64,000 bases of DNA from Granulibacter bethesdensis CGDNIH1 (lineage in GTDB: Bacteria > Pseudomonadota > Alphaproteobacteria > Acetobacterales > Acetobacteraceae), in NCBI RefSeq assembly GCF_000014285.2, contig NC_008343.2, positions 186,001-250,000 of the forward strand. The letters are read 5' to 3'. Each line of letters begins with the position of its first letter. Within the stretch, counting starts at the first letter, position 1. The notes under the pieces were generated by a model, which was not told where the DNA came from, did no database searches, and saw nothing but the letters and a program-made list of their open reading frames with translations. The position numbers and the translations under genes are program-made. Below are positions 8,922 through 17,715 of this stretch, one piece after another.

Positions 8922-11087
8922 TTACCAACGGTATCCGAGAGAGGCGAACACGGCACGGCCCTGACCATACCCGCAAGCACTGAGGCTGCTGCATGCGGCG
9001 ACAAATGTTTTATCGGTCAGATTGGTGGCATTCACCTGCAGGCGCCACTGTTTGTAATCCGCGTGTGCTACCAGATCGAACAGCAGGAAACTCGGTACCG
9101 TGAAGGTGTTGGGTACGGCACCGGCTGTTTCACCGGTATAGCGGGTACCGGCGCCAAGCCCTACGCTGAGATCCTCGCTGATCGGATAAGTATAATCCAG
9201 AAACACGGATGCCATATGGCTCGCCTGTGCGACGGGCCGCGATCCGGTTGCACCGGCCACATTGCTCTTTGTAATCAGCGGCTCCTGATAGGTGAAGGCA
9301 CTGATCAGGGAAAGGTTCCGGGTGATTTTGCCGGTTGCTTCCAGTTCGATGCCGCGGCTGCGGATTTCGCCCGTCTGTACGCTGAATGTGGGTGCAATCG
9401 GGTTCGGAGTCAGCACGTTCTGTTGGTGCAGATCATAGGCCGCCGCCGTGAACAGAACGTTGGTCGAGGGCGGCTGATACTTGATGCCGACTTCGACCTG
9501 ATCTCCGGTCAGAGGCTGGAAGCCATTGCCCTGCATATCTGTGCCAGCCTGTGGCAGGAACGATGTGGAATAGGCTGCGTAGGGTGAGACACCGCTCGGG
9601 AATGCATAAAGCAGGGCGGCACGACCGGTGAAAGCCTGATTATCCTGGGAAGCTGTAGATTTTTTCAGATTGTTCACCGTGGAGGTGGAGGCAAAATCCT
9701 GCCGTCCGGTCAGTGTCAGGTGCCAGTTCTGGTAGGAGAGCTGATCCTGCAGATAGACACCGGTCTGTGTCTGTGTCTGGTTGGTGCTGGTGAGTGTGAC
9801 ACCGCGCGGGCCTGCGAAAGTCGGCCATGTGAAGCTGCGATAGACAGGTGCAAAAACGTCCAGCGTAGGACCGTTGAGGCTCGCGTTACGTTGCTGGTTG
9901 GCATTGCTACGGAAATCGACACCCAACAGAATGTCATGACCGATCGGGCCTGTGGCGGCCTTGTATTCCGTATTTGTATCCAGCGTCACCGTGTTCATGA
10001 TGGGCTGTTGCCACATCGCGACGCGATTCAGCGTACGCAGGCTTTGGCCGGCATATCCATTTCCGTAGATGGAACGATAATTCAGGTCGATATGGGCAAA
10101 GCGCATGTTCTGGCGTACCACCCAGTTCGACAGAATATGATGTTCCGCTGCATATCCGACAGCGATCTGGCGCTTGGAATAAACGTCGAACTGTTCATCG
10201 CCATTCAGGAAGTCACGCGGAATCCGGCCATTGGGATTGGGCAGGACTGTGCCTTTGGCGGGCAGGAACTGGGCGGATGATCCTGCATCATCCTGCATGT
10301 AGCTGGCCAGCAGGGTCACACTGGTATCGGCATCCGGTTTCCACGCGATGGACGGGGCAACATAAATGCGATTGTTTTTGATATTTTTGTAACCAGTGCC
10401 TGAATCGCGCAACAAGGCATTGAAACGCCACAGCAATGTTCCGCTCTTGTTGAGTTTTCCCCCTACATCCACCGCACCCTGAATACGACCGAAGGAGCCA
10501 CCCTGAATCTGCATCTGGTTTTGCTGGTTCAGCCTGGGTGTTTTGCTGACGGCATTGATCAGACCGCCGAGATTACCTGAACCATACAGGGGAGAGACCG
10601 CTCCACGCAGCACCTCGATGCGTTCCATACCCCATGGCTCGATCTGGAATGCCTGAGAGGTGGTGGTAATGGGTGTGCGCGTACCGTCCAGATAGACATC
10701 CGGGGTAAAGGCACGAATGGAGCCATAGAAGCCCCGCACGTCGGCGCCATATGAATCCGCATTGACGCCTGCCGTATAGCGAAGCGCTTCACTGATACTG
10801 CGTGTATTGAGGACCTGCATGCGGTCCTGGGTAATGACCGTCACGGCTTGCGGGGTTTCCAGAATAGGCGTGTCGGTTTTCGTGGCGCTGGTATCGCGGG
10901 TTGCCAGAAATCCCTGTACCGGTGTGCTGGCGGTCGTTTTCTGCCCCTGTACGGACAGGGTGGGTAAGGCCGATGTTTCGGCCTGCGAAATTTTCTGTGC
11001 CGCGCTGTCGGCCTGTGCCTGCGGCATGACAGCCAGCATGCCCGCCGTCATGGCGGCATTGGCAAGAAGAAGGGCTTTGAATGTCAT
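8922..11087 (-). CDS. TonB-dependent siderophore receptor
   Basis: Outer-membrane 22-strand barrel importing a ferric siderophore with TonB/ExbBD energy. Start taken at the ATG at 11087, which gives a clean signal peptide (MTFKALLLANAAMTAG through AQA) and has GGAG seven bases upstream; the open frame reaches 11174 without a signal at its own N-terminus. The plug domain follows, with LETPQAVTVITQDRM and SEALRYTAGV, characteristic of the siderophore (FhuA/FpvA-like) subfamily. The chain ends in an aromatic residue, GYRW, as needed for barrel insertion. Length 721 residues is normal. A Fur-box-like sequence lies just upstream. The ligand cannot be predicted; no siderophore biosynthesis genes are nearby. 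Confidence 0.92.
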   Translation of the reverse strand: MTFKALLLANAAMTAGMLAVMPQAQADSAAQKISQAETSALPTLSVQGQKTTASTPVQGFLATRDTSATKTDTPILETPQAVTVITQDRMQVLNTRSISEALRYTAGVNADSYGADVRGFYGSIRAFTPDVYLDGTRTPITTTSQAFQIEPWGMERIEVLRGAVSPLYGSGNLGGLINAVSKTPRLNQQNQMQIQGGSFGRIQGAVDVGGKLNKSGTLLWRFNALLRDSGTGYKNIKNNRIYVAPSIAWKPDADTSVTLLASYMQDDAGSSAQFLPAKGTVLPNPNGRIPRDFLNGDEQFDVYSKRQIAVGYAAEHHILSNWVVRQNMRFAHIDLNYRSIYGNGYAGQSLRTLNRVAMWQQPIMNTVTLDTNTEYKAATGPIGHDILLGVDFRSNANQQRNASLNGPTLDVFAPVYRSFTWPTFAGPRGVTLTSTNQTQTQTGVYLQDQLSYQNWHLTLTGRQDFASTSTVNNLKKSTASQDNQAFTGRAALLYAFPSGVSPYAAYSTSFLPQAGTDMQGNGFQPLTGDQVEVGIKYQPPSTNVLFTAAAYDLHQQNVLTPNPIAPTFSVQTGEIRSRGIELEATGKITRNLSLISAFTYQEPLITKSNVAGATGSRPVAQASHMASVFLDYTYPISEDLSVGLGAGTRYTGETAGAVPNTFTVPSFLLFDLVAHADYKQWRLQVNATNLTDKTFVAACSSLSACGYGQGRAVFASLGYRW

Positions 11088-11152
11088 CTGAAGTCTCCGG
11101 CTCACGTGGCAAGGGCGCTTACCGGAAACGCTTCCCCTTTTGGAAGAGGTAA

Positions 11153-11176
11153 TGATTATAATAATCGTTCTCATTT
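11153..11176 (-). promoter_or_regulatory. Fur-box-like operator for the siderophore receptor
   Basis: The minus strand reads TGAGAACGATTATTATAATC across this stretch, an AT-rich partial dyad resembling the classic Fur 19-bp box (GATAATGATAATCATTATC). It sits about 65-90 bases upstream of the receptor start, where an iron-repressed promoter is expected. Assignment rests on similarity and context only. Confidence 0.6.
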
Positions 11177-11185
11177 AAAGTTCAT

Positions 11186-11217
11186 CGTAAAGCGTTGCTA
11201 AATGGCAACGCTTTACG
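11186..11217 (-). terminator. Hairpin ending the soxBDAG transcript
   Basis: Perfect 13-bp inverted repeat, CGTAAAGCGTTGC with loop TAAATG. It lies 35 bases after the soxG stop and just upstream of the receptor's Fur-like box. No long T-tract follows (minus strand continues ATGAACTTT), so it may be a weak intrinsic terminator or an RNA 3'-end stabiliser. It would insulate the receptor promoter from sox read-through. Confidence 0.6.
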
Positions 11218-11251
11218 GAGATTATGATGATGGCCGATTATTCAGTTGTGG

Positions 11252-11767
11252 TTAACCGGCCTGCCACTCACGGGCGGCCTCGGTGATCATGGCGATGGCG
11301 TACTCGGCATAGCTGCGGGGTATGGCAAGATGGAAACCGTTTTCCCGGTCGGGATGCCATATCTGCACGGTGACGTGGGCCATGGTGGTGATGGCCGTAT
11401 CCTCCGGACCGAAACTGCGTGGATGCAGATCAATCGGGATCAGTTTCGCCAGCACATCCCTGACAGCAGTACCGCAGAGATGGAGGATCACCCGTCCATC
11501 CCCCTGTTCCGTGACCGAGGCATTGCTACCGGCGGCAGCCCGTATGTCCGATGCAAGGCCAGGATCATGACCGATGACCAGATACTGTCCGTTGCCGTTC
11601 CATAGTACCTCCATACCGGGTACGGCGCTGCGCTTTCCGGTCTCCGGCAGGGGGATGCCGTACCCGATGAGGAAGACATCCCGCAGGGCGGAATGGCCAT
11701 TCCGTCTGGTGTTGACCAGCGCGATGGCCCGGCTCTGTTCCGTCATCACAAAAGGTGTTTCAGACAT
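11252..11767 (-). CDS. soxG: Sarcosine oxidase gamma subunit
   Basis: 171-residue small subunit of heterotetrameric sarcosine oxidase. The ATG at 11767 is used: it overlaps the soxA stop by eight bases, whereas the longer frame to 12040 is only a shadow inside soxA. The chain shows the family layout, an N-terminal SetRAIALVNTR-like segment, a central GNGQYLVIGHDPG turn and a C-terminal LIPIDLHPRSFGP followed by the FHLAIPRSYAEYA helix. The gamma subunit resembles the YgfZ/GcvT fold and completes the complex rather than carrying the flavin sites. It is the last gene of the operon, followed by a hairpin. Confidence 0.9.
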   Translation of the reverse strand: MSETPFVMTEQSRAIALVNTRRNGHSALRDVFLIGYGIPLPETGKRSAVPGMEVLWNGNGQYLVIGHDPGLASDIRAAAGSNASVTEQGDGRVILHLCGTAVRDVLAKLIPIDLHPRSFGPEDTAITTMAHVTVQIWHPDRENGFHLAIPRSYAEYAIAMITEAAREWQAG

Positions 11768-14700
11768 TGGAGCGGTCTCCGGCAGGATCGACGAAGGCGG
11801 AGGAAACGATTTCGGCCAGATAATCTTCTCCGCGCACGGGATCGTAGACGCGGATGATTTCACCCGCCCTTTCAGGCCCCCGACACAGCAGTGCCAGCGC
11901 AATCCAATGGCCAAGAGTGGGAGAATAGACGGCAGAGGTGATGGATCCCTGATCATGGGCGGAACTGGCTTCGGCGCCGCGGGGCAGCAGATGGGCGCCT
12001 GCCCGCATCCTGATGCCGGGGTCGATCTGGAAGCCGGCATCGACCGGGCGCAGGCCGATCAGGCGTGGACGGCCAGGATCCGTCAAGGCCGGGCGCAGAG
12101 CCATAGCACGACCGAGGCATTCCTTGTCGGCCATCAATCCTCCGGCGTTCAGATCATGCAGCGTGACCTGCCCGTTTAACTCGCTGCCAGCCGGATAGGC
12201 TTTTTCCACCCGCATGATCCCCATGGCTTCGGTGCCGTAGGGGGTGATGCCGAACTCGGCCCCGGCCTCCATCAGCCGGTCGGCAATTTCGGCTGCGCGA
12301 CGGGCGGGGACGGCCAGTTCATAAGCCAGCTCACCGGAGAAGGAGAGGCCGAACAACCGTACAGGCGTTCCATCCGTGAGCATGGTTTCGGCCACGCTCA
12401 TGCGCGGGAATGCCTCGCGGGACAGATCGAACGCAGGGTCGATCAGACGGTGCAGAACATCGCGTGATCGTGGACCTGCAATAGCGATCTGCGCCCATTG
12501 CTCGGTGACGGAGGCAATCTGCACGTCCAGCTCCGGCCACAGACATTGATGGCAGTAGAGGAGGTGCTGGAACACCTGCCCGGCATGGGCGGTGGAAGCG
12601 CTCAGCAGATAATGATCTTCTCCGAGCCGTGCGGCGGTGCCGTCATCCAGCACGAACCCGTCCTCGCGCAGCATCACCAGATATCCGGCGCGACCGCTGC
12701 GAATGCGTGAGAGGCGATTGACGCAGACCCGGTCGAGAAATTCGGCTACATCCGCGCCCTGTATATCAATCTTGCCCAGCGTGGAGACATCGCAGAACCC
12801 TACCCCGTTCCGCACTGCATTGACCTCACGGGTGGCGGTGGCCAGCCAGTCGGATTCTCCCGGACGCGGGAAATACTGGGCGCGCATCCATTGTCCGACC
12901 TCGGTGAACACGCCGCCGCGTGCTTCAGCCCAGCGATGCAGCGGGGTGAGGCGGCGCGGACGATAATGCGGCCCGCGATGCGCTCCCCCCAGCGCACCGA
13001 TCGAAACCGGTGTATAGGGGGGACGGAAGCCGGTGGTGCCGGTGGCGGGGATGCCCGCGCCGGTGATCCCCGCCATCAGGGCCAGCCCGTTGATATTGGC
13101 CGTTTTGCCCTGATCAGTGGCCATGCCCAGCGTGGTGTAGCGCTTCAGATGCTCGACCGAAACAAAGCCTTCCTGATGCGCGAGCGCCACATCCTTCGCG
13201 GTCACATCGTTCTGGAAGTCGATAAAAGCCTTACCCTTGACGCTGCGGATCTGACCCAGCGGCTGGGCCGGATCGGCATCGAGATCATCCGTGGTCGGAA
13301 GTGCCGGGGCTGAAGGGACCGAAAAACCACAGGATTCGGCCGCTTCCAGCCCTGCATGCATTCCTTCGGCAATCCCCGCACCGAGGCCGAAACAGCCCGA
13401 AGCAGCCCCCACCACGCTCATACCGGGCGGTAATCTGTCGGTATCGGGCAGGAATGTGCTGGCCGTATCGTCCCAGCGCGGCTTGCCGCCGAGATGGGTG
13501 GTCAGATGCAGGGCCGGTGTCCAGCCGCCCGACATGGCCAGCAGATCGGCGCGGAGTGTGGCGACTCCGCCATCGGTACCCGCGATGCTGACGCTGCGTA
13601 TGCCACTCGCACCGCCATGTGCTTTTTTGATGTGGGCACCGGCAAACAGCCTTGCACCGGTGCGGTGGGCGATGTCGCGTACGGCCTGCGAGGTTTCCGT
13701 CCGCTGGTCGATCAGGGCGGCGACGGAGAGTCCGGCTGCCGCCAGATCGGCCGCGGTGCGGGCGGCATCATCATTATTCAGGGCGATCACGGCGCGCTGA
13801 CCGGGCCGCACGGCAAAGCGGTTGACATAGCTTCTGACGCTGCCTGCCAGCATCACGCCGGGGCGGTCATTGCCGTCGAAAACCAGCGGGCGTTCGATGC
13901 TGCCGGTGGCCAGAATGCAGCGACGGGCCATGAAGCGCCACAGGCGCTGGCGCGGCAGATGATCCGGAGTCACTGGCAGATGATCGGCCACGCGTTCCAG
14001 CGCGCCGTACGTGCCGCCATCATACACTCCGAACACGGTGGTGCGGCGGAAGATGCGGGCTTCCGCACAGGCGGCAAGCTCGGCTTCCATCATTGCGGCC
14101 CATTGCGCGGCGGGCTGGCCGTCGATGTCGCGGCGCTCGGTCAGGGTGCGGCCGCCCAAACGACTATCCTGTTCGGCCAAAATGACACGCGCCCCCGTCC
14201 GTGCCGCCGCGACCGCCGCCGCCAGCCCGGCAGGGCCGGAGCCGATCACCAGAACGTCACAAAAAGCCGTCGCTTTTTCATAGCGATCAGGATCGGCCTC
14301 GCCCGACAGGGCACCGAGACCGGCGGCGCGGCGAATGGCCGGTTCGTACAGCTTTTCCCAGAACGCGGCAGGCCACATGAAGGTCTTGTAGTAGAACCCC
14401 GCCGTCAGAAACGGTGAGATCAACTGATTGACCGACAGCAGATCGAAACGCAGCGAGGGGAAGCGGTTCTGGCTGGTGGCGGTCAGCCCGTCGAACAACT
14501 CGATTGTCGTCGCACGGGTATTCGGTTCCTGCCTTGCGCCGCTGCGCAGATGCACCAGCGCGTTCGGCTCTTCCTCGCCCGCTGAAAGAATACCGCGCGG
14601 ACGATGATATTTGAACGAACGCCCGACCAGCTTCACTCCGTTGGCCAGAAGGGCGGAGGCCAGCGTATCACCCGCATGACCGGTATAGGCGCGCCCGTCG

Positions 14701-14783
14701 AAATGGAAATGCAGCGGGCTGGTGCGATCGATCATGCCGCCGGAGGGTAGACGGCAGCTTTGGGTAAGGGGGGCACTCATCAT
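11760..14783 (-). CDS. soxA: Sarcosine oxidase alpha subunit
   Basis: Large subunit (1007 residues, normal for the family) that binds NAD and tetrahydrofolate and receives the iminium product. The ATG at 14783 overlaps the soxD stop as ATGA. Domains in order: a ferredoxin-like N-terminal segment (about 15-100, with the GDTLASALLANGV and RSFKYHRPRG signatures), a dinucleotide-binding oxidoreductase domain with VIGSGPAGLAAAVAAARTG (about 165-185), and a C-terminal GcvT-like folate-binding domain (about 600-1000). The reaction is oxidative demethylation of sarcosine to glycine, with the methyl carbon passed to tetrahydrofolate as 5,10-methylene-THF and hydrogen peroxide formed. No truncation or frameshift is seen. 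Confidence 0.95.
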   Translation of the reverse strand: MMSAPLTQSCRLPSGGMIDRTSPLHFHFDGRAYTGHAGDTLASALLANGVKLVGRSFKYHRPRGILSAGEEEPNALVHLRSGARQEPNTRATTIELFDGLTATSQNRFPSLRFDLLSVNQLISPFLTAGFYYKTFMWPAAFWEKLYEPAIRRAAGLGALSGEADPDRYEKATAFCDVLVIGSGPAGLAAAVAAARTGARVILAEQDSRLGGRTLTERRDIDGQPAAQWAAMMEAELAACAEARIFRRTTVFGVYDGGTYGALERVADHLPVTPDHLPRQRLWRFMARRCILATGSIERPLVFDGNDRPGVMLAGSVRSYVNRFAVRPGQRAVIALNNDDAARTAADLAAAGLSVAALIDQRTETSQAVRDIAHRTGARLFAGAHIKKAHGGASGIRSVSIAGTDGGVATLRADLLAMSGGWTPALHLTTHLGGKPRWDDTASTFLPDTDRLPPGMSVVGAASGCFGLGAGIAEGMHAGLEAAESCGFSVPSAPALPTTDDLDADPAQPLGQIRSVKGKAFIDFQNDVTAKDVALAHQEGFVSVEHLKRYTTLGMATDQGKTANINGLALMAGITGAGIPATGTTGFRPPYTPVSIGALGGAHRGPHYRPRRLTPLHRWAEARGGVFTEVGQWMRAQYFPRPGESDWLATATREVNAVRNGVGFCDVSTLGKIDIQGADVAEFLDRVCVNRLSRIRSGRAGYLVMLREDGFVLDDGTAARLGEDHYLLSASTAHAGQVFQHLLYCHQCLWPELDVQIASVTEQWAQIAIAGPRSRDVLHRLIDPAFDLSREAFPRMSVAETMLTDGTPVRLFGLSFSGELAYELAVPARRAAEIADRLMEAGAEFGITPYGTEAMGIMRVEKAYPAGSELNGQVTLHDLNAGGLMADKECLGRAMALRPALTDPGRPRLIGLRPVDAGFQIDPGIRMRAGAHLLPRGAEASSAHDQGSITSAVYSPTLGHWIALALLCRGPERAGEIIRVYDPVRGEDYLAEIVSSAFVDPAGDRSNV

Positions 14784-15058
14784 GCCTCTCCTGTTGCAGA
14801 GGAGGATGGATCGCGGGCCAGCATGACGCTGACGATGCCGTGGTCGCGCGTATCGCGCCTGACACGCAGCCAGTTCTGACAACCGGCGGTATGGAACCAG
14901 TATTCCTCATGCACCCCTGCCGGATTGTCGCGCAGATAGGTGTAATCGGCCCATGCCTCCGTGCTGGCCGAGGCCGCCGGAAGAGTGCGGGTGGCATCGC
15001 CACGATACAGGAATTCCTCCAGGCCGCGCGGGCCGCAACAGGGACAGGCGATGCGCAT
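14780..15058 (-). CDS. soxD: Sarcosine oxidase delta subunit
   Basis: 92-residue zinc-binding subunit of sarcosine oxidase. It starts MRIACPCCGPRG and has the expected CPxCG-like N-terminal metal ligands with the later Cys in HTAGCQNW. The remaining family pattern EWADYTYLRDNP-like and GVHEEYWFHTAGC is clear. The stop codon overlaps the soxA start by four bases, so translation is coupled. A 60-base gap separates it from soxB upstream. Confidence 0.93.
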   Translation of the reverse strand: MRIACPCCGPRGLEEFLYRGDATRTLPAASASTEAWADYTYLRDNPAGVHEEYWFHTAGCQNWLRVRRDTRDHGIVSVMLARDPSSSATGEA

Positions 15059-15118
15059 ATCCTGGTCCTTTTCAGTGTCGTTGATCGTCGTTCAAATCAG
15101 GCCGGTTCTGAAACCGCG

Positions 15119-16378
15119 TCAGTGCAGGTTGGGCTGTGCGCCCATGCCTTTTTCATCAATCACATGACCGGTGGCGAAACGGTCCAGGCGATAGGCTGTG
15201 GCAACCTCATGCGGCGCGCCGGTGGCGACCAGATGGGCCAGACACAGCCCTGCCGCGGGAACCGCCTTGAAGCCGCCGTAACACCAGCCTGCATTCAGAT
15301 ACAGCCCCTCAACAGGGGTACGGTCGATGATCGGGCTGCCATCCATCGACATGTCCATCAGCCCGGCCCAGTGCCGCAGTAATCTGGCCCGGCCAATGGC
15401 GGGCATCAGCGCGACGCCGCCTTCACATACATCCTCGATGGTCGGCAGATTGCCGCGCTGGGCATAGGAGTTGTAGCCGTCAATATCGCCGCCAAACACA
15501 AGGCCGCCTTTATCCGACTGGCTGATATAGAAATGCCCCGCGCCGAAGGTGATGACGCCGGGAATGACCGGTTTCAAACCTTCACTGACGAAAGCCTGCA
15601 ACACATGGCTTTCGATCGGTAACCGCATACCCGCCATGGCCGCGACTTTGCTGGAAGAGCCGGCCACTGACAGCGCCACCGTTTTCGCACCGATAAAGCC
15701 CCGTTTTGTGTCGACCCCGAGAATCCGGCCATGTTCGATTTTCAGCCCGGTGACTTCACAGTTTTGAATGATGTCTACCCCCAGACGGTCGGCGGCGCGG
15801 GCATAGCCCCATGCCACCGCATCATGCCGGACCGTGCCGCCGCGTCTGTGCAGAAGACCGCCCTTGATGGGAAAGCGTGCATGATCGAAATTCAGGAATG
15901 GATACATCGCACGCACTGCCTCGCGGTCCAGCAGCTCCGCATCCACCCCGTGCAGTCGCATGGCGTTTCCGCGCCGTGCATAGGCGTCGCGCTGGCCATC
16001 GGAATGGATCAGGTTCAGCACACCGCGCTGGCTGACCATGGCGTTGTAGTTGATGTCCTGTTCCAGACTCTCCCACAATTTCATGGACAGTTCGTAGAAC
16101 GGGATGTTACCCGGCAGCCCGTAATTGGAGCGGATAATGGTGGTGTTACGGCCGACATTCCCGCCGCCGATCCAGCCTTTTTCCAACACAGCGACGTTGC
16201 GGATACCGTAACGGCTGGCAAGATAATAGGCTGTGGCCAATCCATGTCCGCCGCCTCCCACGATCACGACATCATAGGATGGGGCGGGTGCGGCATCACG
16301 CCAGGCGGGTTTCCAACCCTTATGTCCACGCAATGCCTGTGAGATCACGGACAGAATGGAATAGCGGTCTGACAACAC
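15119..16378 (-). CDS. soxB: Sarcosine oxidase beta subunit
   Basis: Flavoprotein subunit that oxidises sarcosine; in this family FMN is covalently bound and FAD is non-covalent. GTG at 16378 is chosen because GGAGAAG lies about seven bases upstream and it yields 419 residues, the usual size; the frame runs open to 16498 but that extension would overlap the divergent LysR start. Seen: FAD dinucleotide motif VVIVGGGGHGLATAYYLA, followed by EKGWIGGGNVGRNTTIIRSNY, the characteristic arginine/asparagine-rich SoxB segment. First gene of soxBDAG. Likely controlled by the divergent LysR protein. Confidence 0.93.
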   Translation of the reverse strand: MLSDRYSILSVISQALRGHKGWKPAWRDAAPAPSYDVVIVGGGGHGLATAYYLASRYGIRNVAVLEKGWIGGGNVGRNTTIIRSNYGLPGNIPFYELSMKLWESLEQDINYNAMVSQRGVLNLIHSDGQRDAYARRGNAMRLHGVDAELLDREAVRAMYPFLNFDHARFPIKGGLLHRRGGTVRHDAVAWGYARAADRLGVDIIQNCEVTGLKIEHGRILGVDTKRGFIGAKTVALSVAGSSSKVAAMAGMRLPIESHVLQAFVSEGLKPVIPGVITFGAGHFYISQSDKGGLVFGGDIDGYNSYAQRGNLPTIEDVCEGGVALMPAIGRARLLRHWAGLMDMSMDGSPIIDRTPVEGLYLNAGWCYGGFKAVPAAGLCLAHLVATGAPHEVATAYRLDRFATGHVIDEKGMGAQPNLH

Positions 16379-16447
16379 GGCAATGCTTCTCCGGCAGGCG
16401 CATGGGGCGCATGAGGGAAAACGTAGCGGTGGAGGCGATGGGACAGG

Positions 16448-16466
16448 GTATAATTTTTTCTTATAC
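16448..16466. promoter_or_regulatory. Putative LysR-type operator between soxB and the regulator gene
   Basis: Inverted repeat GTATAA-N7-TTATAC, whose inner part TAA-N7-TTA fits the T-N11-A rule for LysR-family boxes. It lies 23 bases upstream of the regulator ATG and about 70 bases upstream of the soxB GTG, in the only intergenic space the two divergent genes share. Binding by this regulator is inferred. Confidence 0.55.
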
Positions 16467-16489
16467 TCCTGCCTCTGAGGAGATCGCGC

Positions 16490-17521
16490 ATGCTGCATAG
16501 CCCCGGACTGCCATTTGATCTGAGAGTGCTGGAGATTTTTCTGGCGGTCTGTGATGCTGGCGGTATGGCTGGTGCGGCGCGCAGGCTGGGTTTGTCGCAG
16601 CCGGCTGTCTCGCAGGCCATTGCCGAGATCGAGAAACGCAGCGGTGTCGCGTTGCTGGATCGTGGCGTCAGACCGCTTTCACCCACGCCGGCAGGGGTGC
16701 TGTTGCGGCAGCGCGGCGCTGCATTGTTGGATGAGGCGCGGCAGATTGCCCCGCTGCTGCGTCAGGTTCGCCAGCGGCGTCTGGCGCTGCTGCGGATCGG
16801 GATGGTCGATTCCCTGTCCCGCGCCGTGCTGGGGCCTCTGGCGCAACAGTTGGAGACGATGGCTGATCAGGTCATGTTTTTGTCCGGCCTGACCGCCAGC
16901 CATGCCAGTGCATTGCTGACGCGGCATCTGGATATCTGCCTCGGCACGGATGCGTTGCAGGATCTGGACGGGCTGGAACGCTGGAATCTGTTCGACGAGC
17001 CTTATATTCTGGCGCTTCCAGCCGGGATTGATCTGCCGGAAGGATTGTCCGCTGCTGCCTCTCTGACCGCGTTGTCTGAACGGCTGCCATTGGCCCGGTA
17101 TAGTGCCCGTTCCCGCACGGGGATCGACATAGAGCGGCATCTGCGCCGTCTGCAACTGGATCTGCCACGTCATCAGGAATTCGATACGCCTTATGGCGTT
17201 ATGGCGATGGTGGAGCAGGGGATTGCCTGGGGGATTACCACGCCGCTCTGTCTCTATGAGGCACGTACGGATTTGAGCCGCATACGCTGCCTGCCTTTGC
17301 CGGGACCATCCCTGCGGCGTCAGCTGACCCTGGTCGCGCGGCGGAGGGAGCTTGGAACAGTGCCGCGTTCCCTGGCACAGGGGGTGCGCAAGGCGCTGGA
17401 GGCTGAGGCCATGCCGTGGCTGCGCCGTTCTATGGGCTGGGTTTGTGAAGGAAAAACGGAGCTGCTGCCACCCTTATCATCCATGACCGGCCCCAATGCC
17501 GATCACGGGATGGGTGATTGA
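16490..17521 (+). CDS. LysR-family transcriptional regulator, divergent from soxBDAG
   Basis: 343-residue regulator. The N-terminal winged HTH (about 6-65) has the usual LRVLEIFLAVCDAGGMAGAARRLGLSQPAVSQAI pattern (split here: FLAVCDAGGM then LGLSQPAVSQAI). A periplasmic-binding-like effector domain follows from about 95 to 300. ATG at 16490 has GAGGAG upstream. The divergent arrangement with soxB and the shared LysR-type box suggest that it activates the sarcosine oxidase operon in response to sarcosine, betaine or a related metabolite; the effector is not known. The C-terminal tail of about 40 residues is longer than average and looks disordered. Confidence 0.88.
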   Translation: MLHSPGLPFDLRVLEIFLAVCDAGGMAGAARRLGLSQPAVSQAIAEIEKRSGVALLDRGVRPLSPTPAGVLLRQRGAALLDEARQIAPLLRQVRQRRLALLRIGMVDSLSRAVLGPLAQQLETMADQVMFLSGLTASHASALLTRHLDICLGTDALQDLDGLERWNLFDEPYILALPAGIDLPEGLSAAASLTALSERLPLARYSARSRTGIDIERHLRRLQLDLPRHQEFDTPYGVMAMVEQGIAWGITTPLCLYEARTDLSRIRCLPLPGPSLRRQLTLVARRRELGTVPRSLAQGVRKALEAEAMPWLRRSMGWVCEGKTELLPPLSSMTGPNADHGMGD

Positions 17522-17553
17522 GACATATCAATGCCAGGATGTCGTTCCGTTTT

Positions 17554-17715
17554 ATGAAGATCCTGTCTGCTGCATTTCTGATGAGTGCTCCGGCAGCTGC
17601 GTTTGCAGCCCCTTGGACCACCGCGCCTGTGTCCGTAGGGCAGGGGTTCCAGGACCAGCCTCTTCTGATTGCGACCCAGTATCCGCTCCCGATCATTCCC
17701 GGTTATAAACGATGA
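17554..17715 (+). CDS. Short secreted peptide, unknown
   Basis: Possible 53-residue exported peptide. From ATG 17554 it begins MKILSAAFLMSAPAAAFA, a textbook Sec signal with an AxA cleavage site, leaving a mature peptide of about 35 residues (starting APWTTAP, ending PIIPGYKR). In-frame alternatives are ATG 17539 and TTG 17518. Its 3' end overlaps the convergent XRE-cupin gene by 23 bases. No family recognised and no strong ribosome site seen; the coherent signal peptide is the only support. Confidence 0.45.
   Translation: MKILSAAFLMSAPAAAFAAPWTTAPVSVGQGFQDQPLLIATQYPLPIIPGYKR

Noticed and set aside
13494-14417. 307-codon plus-strand frame inside soxA
   Set aside because: Antisense shadow of an intact soxA; low-complexity composition and no motif.
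16379-16498. N-terminal extension of soxB to 16498
   Set aside because: It would overlap the divergent LysR start and its promoter box, and the GTG at 16378 has a good ribosome site and gives the normal length.
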